DNA from: Massospora cicadina
Lineage: Eukaryota > Entomophthoromycota > Entomophthoromycetes > Entomophthorales > Entomophthoraceae
Length of the DNA stretch: 64,000 nucleotides
NCBI GenBank assembly: GCA_022478985.1
Contig: JAKSZP010017378.1
Coordinates: forward strand, 45,166-109,165
Reading direction: 5' to 3'
Each line of letters begins with the position of its first letter. Position 1 is the first letter of the stretch. The position numbers and the translations under genes were made by a program. The notes beneath the pieces were generated by a model. That model saw only the letters and a list, made by a program, of their open reading frames with translations. It was not told the origin of the DNA and ran no database searches. Shown here one piece after another: positions 46,700 to 57,941 of this stretch.

Positions 46700-47543
46700 T
46701 GCCTTGGATATACTCATTCAAGCTCAAAAAAAGCTTTTCTGAGAGAATAAAAGTATAACTGACCAACTCTCCAAAGCCTTTCACCAACTGAGCCTGGTGG
46801 GGGACCAACCTAACAAACTTGCAGACCTCTTGGATGACAATAAGAGCAGCTATACTGAACAGAGCATATGTGTAATAGTTGTTCTAGGGAGGAAGGCTTT
46901 GCATTGACCAGCTGGCCACATTTAACTGCAATGGAAAAATACCCATATTTTTGAGTTGTTTTAATTTGCAGTGGAGGGGTTTCTGATTGGCTAAAATCCT
47001 GACTGTTGTTATCCACTTTGAACATTGTAAGTGCTGACAAGGTTACATTTTACCTTGTGAATAGTACTGTAACCTGCCCAGAGATGAAGGAGACAGTGAT
47101 CTCTCAGATTTAGTACAAGGCAAAAATGGCTCGGCGCAAAACAAAGTTTAGACAATATTTTTTCAAAATAATGAATCCTTGGTGGAGTTTGTGGAGAATT
47201 TAATGGCTAAGGCTCATGTTTTGTTAGGAGAGAATATCTTAACTAATGAGGAGGTGGGCGTAGCAATGATGGTGGCTGTTTAGCTATATCAAAAACTGTA
47301 TAATTCTATGTCTTACATTTTTCAGGATAATGCGGAGCTATTAAAAAAAGTTAGTCATTTATGCCATCTATCCATCACTTTTAGAGCTCCTAATATGGAA
47401 TGGAAAGCCCCTGCAACCTCTACCAAATCTTTGTCAGATATGGGACAATGATGACATGGCTATAATCTGTTGGAAAATACTCATCCACTTAACGCTCTGG
47501 CCAGACCTTTCCTCCCCCAATTTACTCAGCCAGTTCGTCCTTG
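46700..47543 (+). pseudogene. Gag remnant, element E1 (part 1)
   Basis: Readable in patches: ARRKTKFRQYFFK (47130-47168), TNEEVGVAMMVAV followed by a stop and YQKLYNSM (47243-47310), and LLKKVSHLCHLSITFRAPN (47340-47396). The latter corresponds to LLKLVQILRQLSTTFPPPN of E2, placing it in the C-terminal part of the capsid. Interrupted at 47548 by element K. Confidence 0.65.
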
Positions 47544-47548
47544 ACCAC

Positions 47549-48108
47549 TGTTGGGTTTCCCCAAGATGCGCTCACTGGTGCTAACGCATGGGAACCCAAC
47601 AAGTAGGCTGACTGCAATGGGCTTGCATCAGCCATGAGGAAAGGGGGGCTCTAGACGTTACAATGGACGAGACTCCGTTCATTTAGATAAATAAAACTTA
47701 ATAAGAATATAAGATGAAATAGATCTTAGGAATGGAAGTATTTTATTAGGATAATAATTAGGGATATTTATAAGGTATTTGGGGACGCGTGGCTCAAGGA
47801 TCGTCATGGCTCTGTCCAAGTAGGTTTTCTCCTGGATTTCTGGATTGCCCACTATTCTGACCTTACTTGGATCAAGCCACCCTCGTGACCAGGTCAGGTG
47901 AGATCCCAGGTCACATGTCCCAGAAAATGAGAATGTACCATTTCCTCGAATTTGGGGTAACTTATACTAAGCACCAAATTCGATATACTGGTAGATTTGA
48001 CTTTTATTATTGAATCTAATAAGCCAGCAAGGATTTACACCCCTTAAAGGGGGATGTCAATCCTTCCCCTGGACAAGGCTTACACCTAACCCAGGGAAAA
48101 TCCTGACA
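47549..48108 (-). repeat. 3' LTR of K
   Basis: Plus-strand edges TGTTGGGTTTCCCC and CCTGACA. By eye it differs from the other LTR by a few tens of bases at most, many of them transitions. Confidence 0.88.
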
Positions 48109-48356
48109 GAGCCCCCTCCAAGCCTTGGCCTAGGGGAGCAAATTATGGCCTGAAGGTCAGAGGACTCAAGTTTGGGGGCGCACGGAGCCTCAGGTTAAAT
48201 GCAGACCAGGTTGGTGATAGTGCCTGGTGTGGTTAGGGTTTGAATCTGGACAAAAACATCAGCTAAGGCCCTCATAGTTGACTTGGAGGTCTCAGGTGTG
48301 AATAGGGTTTGAAGCTGGACAAATTCATTTGCATAGGCCCTCTTATTAAATTATGA

Positions 48357-48656
48357 TCATTTTTTGGGAAAGGTAGCTTCAAGCCCCTTGATCCGCGATC
48401 CGCTGCTATCTGAGCAATTTGGTTTTTTGTAATGATCAGCTTCAAGTTGCTGTTTGGTTTTTAGGTCAGTTAACTCCAGCCTAAGCTGCAAGCTGTTGAT
48501 TGTAAGCATTTTGATCCAGTCAATCTTGTCCCAGATTTCTGACTTGGAGGCCGTCAACTCTGCCTCCATCTGAGCCATCCATTTGTACATCTCCTGTGCC
48601 ATCTTGGCCATGCGGGCTTTAGCCTCTTCAATTTTTTGGTTCATCTCAGTTGCCAT
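48357..48656 (-). CDS. Coiled-coil protein (possible gag-like) of element K
   Basis: A 99-codon open frame on the minus strand, MATEMNQKIEEAKARMAKMA at its start. Charged heptad-like residues run over roughly residues 5-75 (alternating Met/Ile/Leu with Glu, Lys, Arg, Gln), so a coiled coil is likely. The C-terminal tail is polar and basic. No zinc knuckle, protease or capsid signature is seen. Element J also has a long helical segment at the start of gag, so this may be the remnant of such an N-terminus. Whether it is translated is unknown; it may be just a gag fragment. Confidence 0.45.
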   Translation of the reverse strand: MATEMNQKIEEAKARMAKMAQEMYKWMAQMEAELTASKSEIWDKIDWIKMLTINSLQLRLELTDLKTKQQLEADHYKKPNCSDSSGSRIKGLEATFPKK

Positions 48657-48723
48657 TCAAACCTGGCATCTTGCGATCACCTTGTCCACCAGCAGATTCA
48701 GGTAAGGCATGGGGAAAAGGTCA

Positions 48724-48963
48724 TCAACAGTGGGTAGTATGAGCAAGCGACTCCACAAGCTTGGAGGATGGCCAGGCGATGGTGGAACGTGGCCCCCTGA
48801 AGGTTCTCATGCGCCAAGGTTTGAGAGGAAAATGCAAAGTGGGCCAGAAGGTTGGCAATGGTAGCAGAGGTGATGTTGGCTGGTTTCTTGGGCTTCGCTT
48901 CTTTGGGACTCTTGTCTTCGTTGGGAATGGCGCTATCCCAATTGTAGAGTCAAACCAGGTCAT
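48724..48963 (-). CDS. Short proline/basic-rich open frame in K
   Basis: 79 codons, with runs such as KTRVPKKRSPRNQPTSPLLP. It lies upstream of the coiled-coil frame on the same strand and could be another piece of the same broken ORF. No domain recognised. The opposite strand is also open (48761-48967), so chance is a real alternative. Confidence 0.25.
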   Translation of the reverse strand: MTWFDSTIGIAPFPTKTRVPKKRSPRNQPTSPLLPLPTFWPTLHFPLKPWRMRTFRGPRSTIAWPSSKLVESLAHTTHC

Positions 48964-49230
48964 CTAAATTATTTATTTTAATTAAATTTGGCTGATCTCA
49001 GGAGGGGCGCCATTGAAATTGGAAAGCGGTAGCGTTGCCAGAAAGGAGTTATTGAGCTCCACTGTTCTTGTTTCTTGTCTTTATTGGGATTGGCGCTATC
49101 CCAATCTGAGAGTCAAACTGGGCATTTTAAATTTTTGGTTTTAGTAGTTTATGGCCCAATCTTGGGAAGGGCGTCATTAAAGTTGGAAATCAGTGGCGCT
49201 GCCAGAAAAGAGACATCAAGCCTATTCTCA
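48911..49230. repeat. Diverged tandem duplication inside K
   Basis: Two copies of about 160 bp (48911-49073 and 49074-49230) share CTTGTCTT, TTGGCGCTATCCCAAT-like and GAGTCAAAC segments, and GGGCG(C/T)CAT...GGAAA...GCGCTGCCAGAAA-like ends. Confidence 0.65.
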
Positions 49231-49895
49231 ATGGTGCAGAGGTAAGTCCCAGGTATTTTGCCTGGCATTTGAATTGCATTGTCACACTGATTGTGTTTTA
49301 GGCTTCCTGAAAATTTTTGAAGTTTGTCAAGATTGGAAATTAATTTCTCAGCTTTTCCCAACTTTGAACGGAGGATTTTGCTTTAAATTATCTAAATAAA
49401 AAAAATAGTTAGTATTAAAAATAATTGTTTTTGAATTTTGAGCACTTAGATCATTTTGATTTTCACTTTTTTACTGATGATGAGTTTTGGCTTGGCCAAT
49501 TTTTTCTCAATTTTGTTCAAAGCTGAAAGGCTTTTGAACATAACCCTTTATCACAGTAAACTGGTCCTAGCGCCTAATAGTCATCCCGCTGGGTGATGTC
49601 CTCAAAGGCTTCTCTCTCTGAGCATCCCATATCCTCTTGAACCACAAAGCTTGGTCCCTGTAATAATTTATTGCCTTCACTAATCTTTTTTATTTTATGA
49701 TGCCGGCATTTTGGCTCAAGTTCATCATTTTTGAATTATTCAGGCGATTCTAACAGGTCCAGCATGAGCTTCAGCTGACTGGGAGCTCAGAAGCGAACAA
49801 AGTCTTTGGGGGCACACCTGAAGGACTTCCTTGGGACTTTGGACCCAAATGTGGTTGGGTCTTAGCCATTCCATTGGAGGTAAGTGAGAAGATCG

Positions 49896-49912
49896 GCATC
49901 CGGTGTGCTCAT
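49896..49912 (-). other. Short conserved-looking start, MSTPDADLLTYLQWNG, in K
   Basis: An ATG at 49912, about 60 bp after the primer site, opens a frame of 16 codons before a stop. Its composition looks protein-like and continues in a neighbouring frame. It may be the original gag start. Confidence 0.3.
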
Positions 49913-49969
49913 GGTGGTTTCATCATCATCCAAGGTTGAGGGAAGCACCTCAGGGCGCTGGCCTAAGCG

Positions 49970-49987
49970 CCCCTGTAGTGAGCACCA
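49970..49987 (-). promoter_or_regulatory. Primer-binding site of K
   Basis: The minus strand reads TGGTGCTCACTACAGGGG, two bases from the LTR edge. It is identical over 18 nt to the sites of E1 and J. Confidence 0.82.
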
Positions 49988-49989
49988 GT

Positions 49990-50551
49990 TTTTGGGTTTC
50001 CCCAAGATGCGCTCACTGGTGCTAACGCAGGGGAACCCAACAAGTAGGCTGACTGCAATGGGCTGGCATTAGCCAAGAGGAAAGGGTCGGCTCCAGACGT
50101 TACAATGGACGAGACTCTGTTCATTTAGATAAATTAAACTTAATAAAAATATAAGATGAAATAGATCTTAGGAATGGAAGTATTTTATTAGGATAATAAT
50201 TAGGGATATTTATAAGTTATTTGGGGACGCGTGGCTCAAGGATCGTCATGGCTCTGTCCAAGTAAGTTTTCTCCTGGATTTCTGGATTGCCCACTATTCT
50301 GACCCTTACTTGGATCAAGCCACCCTCGTGACCAGGTCAGGTGAGATCCCAGATCACATGTCCCAGAAAATGAGAATGTACCATTTCCTCAAATTTGGGG
50401 TAACTTATACTAAGCCCCAAATTCGATATACTGGTAATTTGACTCTTATTATTGAATCTAATAAGCCAGCAAGGATTTACACCCCTTGGAAGGGGGATGT
50501 CAATCCTTCCCCTGGACAAGGCTTACACCTAACCCAGGAAAAATCCTGACA
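49990..50551 (-). repeat. 5' LTR of K
   Basis: Pairs with 47549-48108. Its inner end is TTTTGGG where the partner has TGTTGGG; its outer end is CCTGACA. Confidence 0.87.
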
Positions 50552-50556
50552 ACCAC

Positions 50557-51180
50557 AGTACATTCTAGCAACCAATTTCAGACCTGGGTCTATGGGTGGG
50601 ATGAAGAGAGATGAGTGCCATTTACAAATGCTGATTTGCATGTGGCAAACGAGGCCATTATATGGCTAGCTGTCCAGGCTAACTGTATGTCCATGTGGTA
50701 CAATTTCCCTGAATGAACAGTGAAAAGGGCAAGCAGAGTAGTTATGTGATGCTCTACTTCTGCTAACTCAAACCTAATTGTCCCTGATGATTCCCATGAG
50801 TCGCTTGATGTCAGTTCCAGTACTCAAACTGATGATTTACTATACCAAAAGATCCCTTAGATATATTGGCCTCAAGCTGAGGGAGAGACTCTAATAATTC
50901 TGACATTGAGTTCCGACAAAAGATGCAAAAGTCATACGCTTGTCAGCTTCCTTGAGTGGAATGGTACAGTCAAAAGTGAACCTTCAACCCATGTCACAGC
51001 TTTAAAGGTTGTGAAAATGGAGATTTTAGTAGAGAAAATTGCCCAGAAGTATCCACATGTTAGTACTGAGATTCTCACATTTCTAAATAACCAAAAGCTC
51101 TTGGATGTTTATGTAATAAGCACAAATGGTTCTTCTTATTCATTGTGTAAATACTGTGACATTTTGTACAAAATAACAAA
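50557..51180 (+). pseudogene. Gag remnant with zinc knuckle, element E1 (part 2)
   Basis: After K the E1 body resumes. At 50629-50673 a frame reads a Cys, a stop, then FACGKRGHYMASC, a CCHC knuckle in which one codon is inserted or altered. The open stretch 50906-51196 (KIAQKYPHVSTEILTFLNNQ, then SSYSLCKYCDILYK) corresponds to the segment before the protease in E2 (ILGFLENRDA...ECTYCDLV). Confidence 0.7.
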
Positions 51181-51440
51181 AAGAGGCGATTATTAATAAG
51201 AGCGCTCTAGTCAATATAATATATAACAATCTTGTGGCTAAGTTTTCGCTGAAGCTTGATGTAAAACACCAAATAATGTATGGAACTGTAGGGGCACAGA
51301 GCAATGTGTTGGAGGGCGCTTACAGTGCATTGCCTTTGAGGTTTGGGTCAGTTGGGGCATCTAATCCAGCTGTGGTTTTGCCTAACAACAATTACAACAT
51401 GTTGATTGGAGCCACATTCATGTGGCAATTTTAAGCGATG
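51180..51440 (+). pseudogene. Protease remnant, element E1
   Basis: NLVAKFSLKLDVKHQIMYGT, then GAYSALPLRFGS, then VVLPNNNYNMLIGATFM (51229-51425) match the E2 protease region almost block for block. The catalytic DTG expected near 51190 is not readable. Confidence 0.72.
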
Positions 51441-52850
51441 GTCAATATGGTGGAAGAAACAATAAGTATTCTAGGACAACAGATATCCATTTGAGTTACC
51501 TCCAGCGGAGTCCCAAAGGGCACAATCCGCTCGAGCCAAATTAATCTCGCATAGAGTGATGTGGTGGTTAACTTTGGTGGATGAAGTGGAGGACTCAAGT
51601 GCTTCCTAATTAGATTTATGGGTAAAATGGTATTCCGCTGCAAGCTGTGAGGGTTTTAAACATACCTTCCTTGGCATCAGGTTATAAGAGGGCTGGTGTT
51701 GAAATAGATATCCTAGAAGGTCTATATGATGAGTTTTTGGGACCATATCAGTAATTATGGCTTAAACCCCATGTGGCTTCTGGGATCCTGTTACCAGGGC
51801 AGGGGGAAGTGAAGGATTTGATAGTGAACCTACAAAAGGAGTCTACGAAGGTTCAAAGGCATCAAGTGATGGCTTATCTAAATCTGTTTCCTATCAATGA
51901 GGTTCACTAAATACACGACTTAAGTTTTGGGATGATCTCAGGCTACGATTAAAAGCCTCATATGACATAATGACTGTGGTTCTGCGTGAGGCTCTAACTG
52001 GTATGTTGGAGGATCAGATGGGCAGGGTGATGGATCTTATGGAGATATAAAAGCATTTTTGCATCTGACAACCACGACTTGGGATGTGCACACAGGGTTT
52101 TGCATTGATTGGGCAAGGATATCACTCTCCTAGCCTGTCATGGCCTATTCATCGCTCCAAGGTGGTGAAAGAAGTTGTATCCGCTGATATATACAAATTG
52201 GTTATACAGGGACTTCTGTAGGCGTCAAGGAGTTCCTGGCGTCCCTGGAGTTAAACTAAAAAGAAAGATGGCTCCAATTGAGTACTAATCACCTACCAGA
52301 AGCTTGAAAAGCATTACAAAAAAAGACTTATACGTACTTTGATAACTTGTTGTGTTGATTGGCTTAGCGGTGCAAATATTTATCCACTAAAGCCTTGATA
52401 TCATGGTACTTGAAAATTGAGTTGCCAGCGGCGAAACAAGGAGAAGTGCACTATAATCACTTCAAATGGTTGTTCTGACCTGCATGTATGCCACAGGGTT
52501 TGTGAAACGCCCAGCTACGTTCCAGCGGGCTATGGACACTGTTATAGGTGACCTTAAGCTGTCTTGCGTTCAAGTTACCTTGACGATATCAATGTGTTCA
52601 CACAGACATTCACGGAACATCTTGATCACCTGGAACAAGTGTTCTGCCAACTTGCTGAAGTTAACATCAAAATTAAGCCCAAATGTGCCGCTTCTTTAAG
52701 GAGCAGTTGGAAAACCTCAGTTTTGTGGTAGACTCCAAAAGGGCTTAGTCCTCATCCAGCAAAGGAAAAGCTATATGCAAGATTAATTGGCCAGTAATAA
52801 GCGAGATATTTAGGTGCGTTTGGGGATAATTGGTTACTAACGTTGGTTTA
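51441..52850 (+). pseudogene. Reverse transcriptase remnant, element E1
   Basis: Remnants correspond to E2: a KKDGSN-like stretch near 52260, RPATFQRAMDTVIGDLKLSC (52508-52567), and a PKCAASLRSSWKT-like thumb region near 52680. The catalytic YxDD is out of frame near 52575-52600. The pre-RT spacer 51441-52200 includes GQGEVKDLIVNLQ (about 51800-51840), again as in E2. Confidence 0.7.
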
Positions 52851-53400
52851 TCCCAATTTCGGCTGTATTGGGGCTCCGCTCTTTAAGCTATTATTGAAGA
52901 ATGCCACCTTTGACTGGACGGAAAGATGTCAAAACGCTTTCAATGTTCTATGAATTGTGTTGGCTATTGCGCCTGTTTTACAATACCTTAATTATGAGAA
53001 GTAATTTATTGTAAAAATGGATGCTTCCCTTTCCATCATATGGGCCATGATATCCCAAAAGATGATGACAGTGTGGAGCATCTCATGACATATTGTAGCT
53101 GAAGCTTAACAGGCCCTGAACAAAATTAACCATGACCAAGAGTGAGTTCTTAGCAGTAATATGCATATAAACAGTTCTGGGTAAACCTTCAAGGGGTGAA
53201 ATTTAAAGTAGTAATGGATCATGAATCCTTGCGTTGGCTGCAGAATCTCCATGAACCTGAAGGATGGCTCACATGATGGGCTCTGAAGCTCCAAGCGAAA
53301 AACTTTGATATTGTACACTGACCTGGGGTGAATCAGAGAGTTCAGAAAGCCTCTCATGATTACTGACGGTCAACATTACTGAAGATTTGGCAGACATATG
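52851..53400 (+). pseudogene. RNase H remnant, element E1
   Basis: A frame near 53010-53050 gives FIVKMDASLSII (first Asp retained). VVMDHESLRWLQNLHEPEGW follows near 53208-53265 and WALKLQAKNFDIVH near 53277-53320. Same order as E2. Confidence 0.72.
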
Positions 53401-54600
53401 TACAAGAAGATGATTGTGGGCAATACATGATGAGCCACCACAGGTGATTAAAGTGATAGATGGACTGCAATGGGATTTCTTTTGCATGATGGGAAACTGT
53501 ATAGTGGTTTGTTGAATTGATGCTGAGTAAACCAAAACCTTCTGCTAGACCCACAATTATCTTGGATGCTTATAGAGCGGTAGGTCATGTAGGGTTTTGA
53601 AAAACGCTGGAGTTCTTGGGACCCAGTTACTTTTGGGGGAGTTAGCACTATATTTGCTTAAAAAGGTTTCTTGTCACTAGTGCCAAGTGTAGAAACCATT
53701 CTACAGGAAGACCATCTACATTTTGGTTAAGCTTATTTTTTCATTGCATAATGTTTTATTGGATATGATTAGGCTTCTAATGACTAATGTAAGCCGCTTC
53801 AAGTATATAATAGTAGCCATTAGCCATTTGACAAGGTGGGTGGAATCAAGGGAGATCAATGATTTAGGAGCTGTCACCACCACTAAGTTCATCCTGGAGT
53901 GTGTCATACAGCGACGTGTATGTTTGCAATCTATCCTCATGGACAACGGAACCAATTTCACGTCACATATTCTGCCAAAGTTGAGCAAACTAATGGTAAT
54001 CTGTGGGGTCTTGATTACACCCTACCACTCTGAATCTAATAAAATGGTAGAATGGGTCAACGGAATCTTGGTAATATTCTACGCAAGCTTGTAAAGGATT
54101 GGCCTTTAGAATGGAAAAACTTATTATCCACTGCTGTCTTCACATAAAATACTAGCTAACACTTGTCAACTGGCAAGATTCCTTTACAACTACTTTATGG
54201 AAGACATCCAGCGTTGTCAGCATTGCTTTATTCCTGTGTGCAGGATATCGGCGGAGTAAAGAATCAATGATAATTGTCTGCCTTAACAGATACATTAATT
54301 AAACTCCAAACTGAAGCATATTCCACTAGTCTAGCCAAGATGATTTGGGATCAGGTGGCTGGATAATGTAGACGCAGCGGCCCCCCCAGTTCATATTAGG
54401 AAGCCTTGTCCTGTTCCACTACCAACATGGATTTAGAAGACGGAACAAGCTTGCTTATATATGGATTGGACCGTTTGAGATAATCAAGCAGACTTGGGTT
54501 ACAGCCTACACTATTAATGAGCATATAGGTGGTAAGAGTATCAGCTGAATACACGCAAAGTTCCTTTGGCCATACAAGCACTAAGAGCTTATCATTCAGT
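53401..54600 (+). pseudogene. Integrase remnant, element E1
   Basis: The open stretch 53723-54094 contains SRFKYIIVAISHLTRWVESR, LMDNGTNFTSHILPK with the second catalytic Asp intact, and SNKMVEWVNGILV with the catalytic Glu. The first Asp (before 53723) is lost. The C-terminal segment (YIWIGPFEIIKQT-like, ending HAKFLWPYKH) lies at 54450-54582. The zinc module is only faint at 53560-53690. Confidence 0.78.
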
Positions 54601-54610
54601 CAAGGGGGGG

Positions 54611-55100
54611 TGATGTCAAGATTCCAATATGACTGGATGATAATCTATAGCTCTGGCTAATTGTAAATTAGATTCAAGGTGAGCTTCAATATTGAGCAGA
54701 AGTTATGGGTGCAAGATAGATCAATTATATTATCTATTGCTCAACAAATTTAAGGAATTCTGGAAAACCTCTATGATAGAATGAAACACCTAAAACTTAT
54801 AACCAATAGGAATTTACTAAGTGGAAGGGTCAAGAATGATTAGATATACCAAGGGTTAATAAAAGAGCGTGAAAATTGAGGAATGGGTCTTTTACAAGGA
54901 AGGTTAGTAGAAAAGAATAACAGAGTAGCCATTGAGTTTATTATTAAATAAAGTGGTATTGGCAGGGCATTAGCTCTTTATAAAGTCTCTATTATTATTT
55001 AATATTGAGGGCCAGCAATCCTCATATCGCCGTCCAATGCTCAGTGGGTTTTACCATTTGCAACTAATTCAGCGGAATAAATCAAATACGCAAGAAAACA
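54611..55100 (+). repeat. 3' LTR of E1
   Basis: Starts TGATGTCAAGATTCC right after a run of seven G; ends GCAAGAAAACA. It is uninterrupted and serves as the reference for the split 5' LTR. Confidence 0.85.
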
Positions 55101-56085
55101 TGGCTTGTGGGCACCCCCTGTCAATACTAAAGAAAAATAATTGTTTGGATGGATTGCAGTAGAAAGGCTGAGCGTATCAAAGCTAAGGGAACTTATTTGG
55201 CCCACATCAAGGCATAAATTACACCCTAAATCAATGCTATGTAATGTTGAAGTATGCTCAGGTTATATCAAGGAGTTCATGTGATAGCTCAGCCAGTGTT
55301 TCATCAACAGCGCTCAATTACAAAAGCTATCTGGTAGATGAAAATGGCCATTATGTTTATTTTTAAAATGGGATTTTGAGTCACATATTTCTCACTAGTT
55401 TTATATCAAGAAGAATATAATTCAATTTGTAAATCAGGTAGGCATACTTAGGGTACAGACTATTGAAGGTAAGTAGTGATTATTGGCCAGAGTTGCATTG
55501 TACCTCAGCAAATAATGATGGCCTAGCTTGCCCAACCTCTTATAATCTTTTTTACATGGTCAATATCATTGTTGTCATCTCATTTAATAGTTTTTATTAC
55601 AAATACAAAAGATGAGTTTTCTATGTGACTCTTCTGATGACCTCCCTGAAAAGATTTGATTTTTGTATAAAATTTGACACCTTCAGTAATTTTAGTCCTC
55701 GTTCTAGTAACAGGTTGTTTTCTGTGTGTTTTTAAGCTTTTACATCCAATCTCTGGGAAATGGAGAGTTTTAGACACTATCCTGACATTAGACTACCAAC
55801 TATTATTCTATTATTGTCAGACAATCAGACGTCTGTCTAGTTAGGAAGAATGTCTTTGCGGAAAAATAGTCCAATATTTATTGATATAACAAATCAGTAC
55901 TTGGCAGAATCTGTTCTATTAGAGGAATGGTTTTGTTTCCTCATTTGATCAAAAAACTCTGATCAAATTGGTGAGGGTGCACTCAAACCCTGGCAGAATA
56001 GGCATACAGATGAAGAAGTCCACTTATGCCCTACCTTGAATTTGGTTTAATGTTCCTAAGAATATATACCCCCTTTTATAGACCT
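55101..56085. other. Spacer between E1 and E2, nothing recognised
   Basis: About 1 kb, AT-rich, no coding block. Old flanking sequence is likely. Confidence 0.5.
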
Positions 56086-56580
56086 TGTTGTGAATTTGAT
56101 ATGACTGGATGATAAGCCTGAGGTCATCATGGCGAAATGAATAGAATCTGTCAGAATCAAATAAGTAATGGTTTATTTAGTGCCTCTAATTGAGGCGATA
56201 TTGGGTTATTGGGAAATCGCCTTGAATTAGATGATTATGAAATTAATGAATGAAGAATTAACGGAGCCAATAAGATATGGTGAATTAATTTACTAAGCCA
56301 TGTGAGTTATAGCATCTGAAGTTGCTACAATATAGGCGAGACAAGATAATCAAAGAGGGTTGTTAAGAAGCATAAGAGAAAAGCGGAATAAGAAGAATCC
56401 GCAGTATTAAAGCACATTTAATAAAAGAGGTTGTGGGAGCAAGTGCTCCATATTTATTTAATGTTATTCTGTTGTTTTGAGGGCAGCAATCATCATATCG
56501 TTGGTCCCTAGTGCTCAGTGGGTTAACCCTGTGCAAAAATTCCGCTGGCGTATTTATTAAATACTGCCAAATTTATGACA
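56086..56580 (+). repeat. 5' LTR of E2
   Basis: Starts TGTTGTGAATTTGATATGAC, ends AAATTTATGACA. Pairs with 61512-61959. Differences between the two are mostly transitions by eye. Confidence 0.9.
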
Positions 56581-56581
56581 A

Positions 56582-56600
56582 TGTTGCTCACTACAGGGGG
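56582..56600 (+). promoter_or_regulatory. Primer-binding site of E2 (altered)
   Basis: TGTTGCTCACTACAGGGGG; one base differs from the TGGTGCTCACTACAGGGG of the other elements. Confidence 0.7.
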
Positions 56601-56739
56601 GCCCATTGACCAATCACAAAGTCAACAATCCTCAGTCATTGGCCATGTTCAATCAGGCTTACTCTGAAAAGAAGTCTTTTTGAGACGCTGCAACCATTGA
56701 ATATGAAGAACTCAAGCTTGCCTTAAACACTGTGCTCCA

Positions 56740-57920
56740 GTGGAAAAAAGTTTCTACAGGAGGTTTGTATTGATAAGCTGCCTCCATTTGATTGTAATGG
56801 AAACATCTATGGATTTCTTAAGCGATTTGAGTTTGCAGTGGAAGGAGCTTCAGATCAGCATAAAGCCAAATTATCAATATCAACTTTGGATGTCGACAGC
56901 ACTGACCATGTTGTTTGCTATCTTCCCACCAGTTTCGCTACCTATCAAAAAGTGAAAGATACTGTGTTGTGGTTAATTGGAGGGACTATGAAAATGGCAC
57001 AACGGAAGGAGGAATTCTTAACAATTGGGTTTCTGCATAATAAGACCCTTATCACATTTTCTGATTGCTTTATTATGGAAGCTCATGTGTTAATTGGGGC
57101 TTGAATTTTAACTGAATCAGATGTATGCATAGCGTTGACCTCCACTGTGAAACCATACCGAGAGCTTTATAATACTATGGCTCTGTATTTATATGTTGGT
57201 ATCCCTTTGCTTAAACTCGTTCAAATCTTGCGCCAATTATCCACTACCTTCCCTCCACCCAACATAGAGTGAAACTATATCCTCTCCGCTGCTGGACCTT
57301 CTTATTTGAGGAAGTCATCTCTGCCAGTTCAGCGTCCATTTAGTAACCACCAGCCTTATTATCAGCACACGCCTCATCTCAAATGATGTTGCCATCAGCA
57401 GTTCAACTATCAGGAAGGGTCTGTATACACTGCTCGACCCTCAGCATAACTTTTGGGATGTGCCATTTCATAACAATCATAGACGCAGATCTTACAGGAT
57501 CAATTGTTTCTTGTGTGGTCATTCTGGACACCTTGCCAGAATTTGTCTTCATCATCAGGGTTATTCCCTCCCATAGGGACAGTACAATCAGGGAAAAGTC
57601 AGAGCGGAGTAGAAATGGGACTTTCTAATTCCACTAATTTAACTCATAATGTCCCACCTGAACCTATCCCTGTACACTCAGTGGAAGCTCCCTTGACGGA
57701 TGTGTCAGTCTTATATCAACAGTTGGTTGGAGGGGTGAATATTTTGACACAAGTGCAGTCTGCGGTTATGGCGAAAGAGGGGTCCCAGTTGCAGGTTGAG
57801 CCATATGCTTGCCAAAAGTTTGACCAAGTTTCACCTCAAAAGTTGGACCCCTCCTCTGATGCCCCTTTCTTGCAAGCGATAAGCATTGCTTGTCCAGTCA
57901 ACACTATTATCACACAATAA
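56740..57920 (+). pseudogene. Gag of E2, with zinc knuckle
   Basis: Capsid-type part: VEGASDQHKAKLSISTLDVD (56843-56900), KEEFLTIGFLHNKTLITFSD (57007-57066), ELYNTMALYL and LLKLVQILRQLSTTFPPPN (57160-57270). The knuckle CFLCGHSGHLARIC at 57505-57546 is an intact CX2CX4HX4C in a frame different from its neighbours. The C-terminal part 57621-57920 is open. Gag packages the RNA and forms the particle. Broken by frameshifts around 57000, 57100, 57380 and 57550. Confidence 0.85.
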
Positions 57921-57941
57921 TCCAGTATTAGCGAGGGGATT

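Larger units (their letters stand above)
47549..50551 (-). mobile_element. Non-autonomous LTR element K (no pol)
   Basis: A 3.0-kb insertion with a perfect 5-bp duplication ACCAC (47544-47548 and 50552-50556). LTRs of about 560 bp (47549-48108 and 49990-50551) are nearly identical, so this is probably one of the youngest insertions here. A primer-binding site on the minus strand lies inside the right LTR and a purine tract (GGAGGGGGCTC) inside the left LTR. The 1.9-kb interior has no protease, RT or integrase; it contains a coiled-coil reading frame and other short frames. This is a large retrotransposon derivative mobilised in trans. Confidence 0.88.
41890..55100 (+). mobile_element. Ty3/Gypsy element E1, carrying nested insertions D, M2 and K
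   Basis: 5' LTR (41890-42254 and 46429-46560) and 3' LTR (54611-55100) agree in sequence and in polarity with plus-strand gag, protease, RT, RNase H and integrase remnants. The outer span is 13.2 kb. Subtracting the ORF1-only copy with M2 inside it and element K leaves about 6.0 kb, the same as E2, to which it is closely related along pol. A purine tract CAAGGGGGGG (54601-54610) directly precedes the 3' LTR. No outer target duplication was recognised. Confidence 0.88.
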
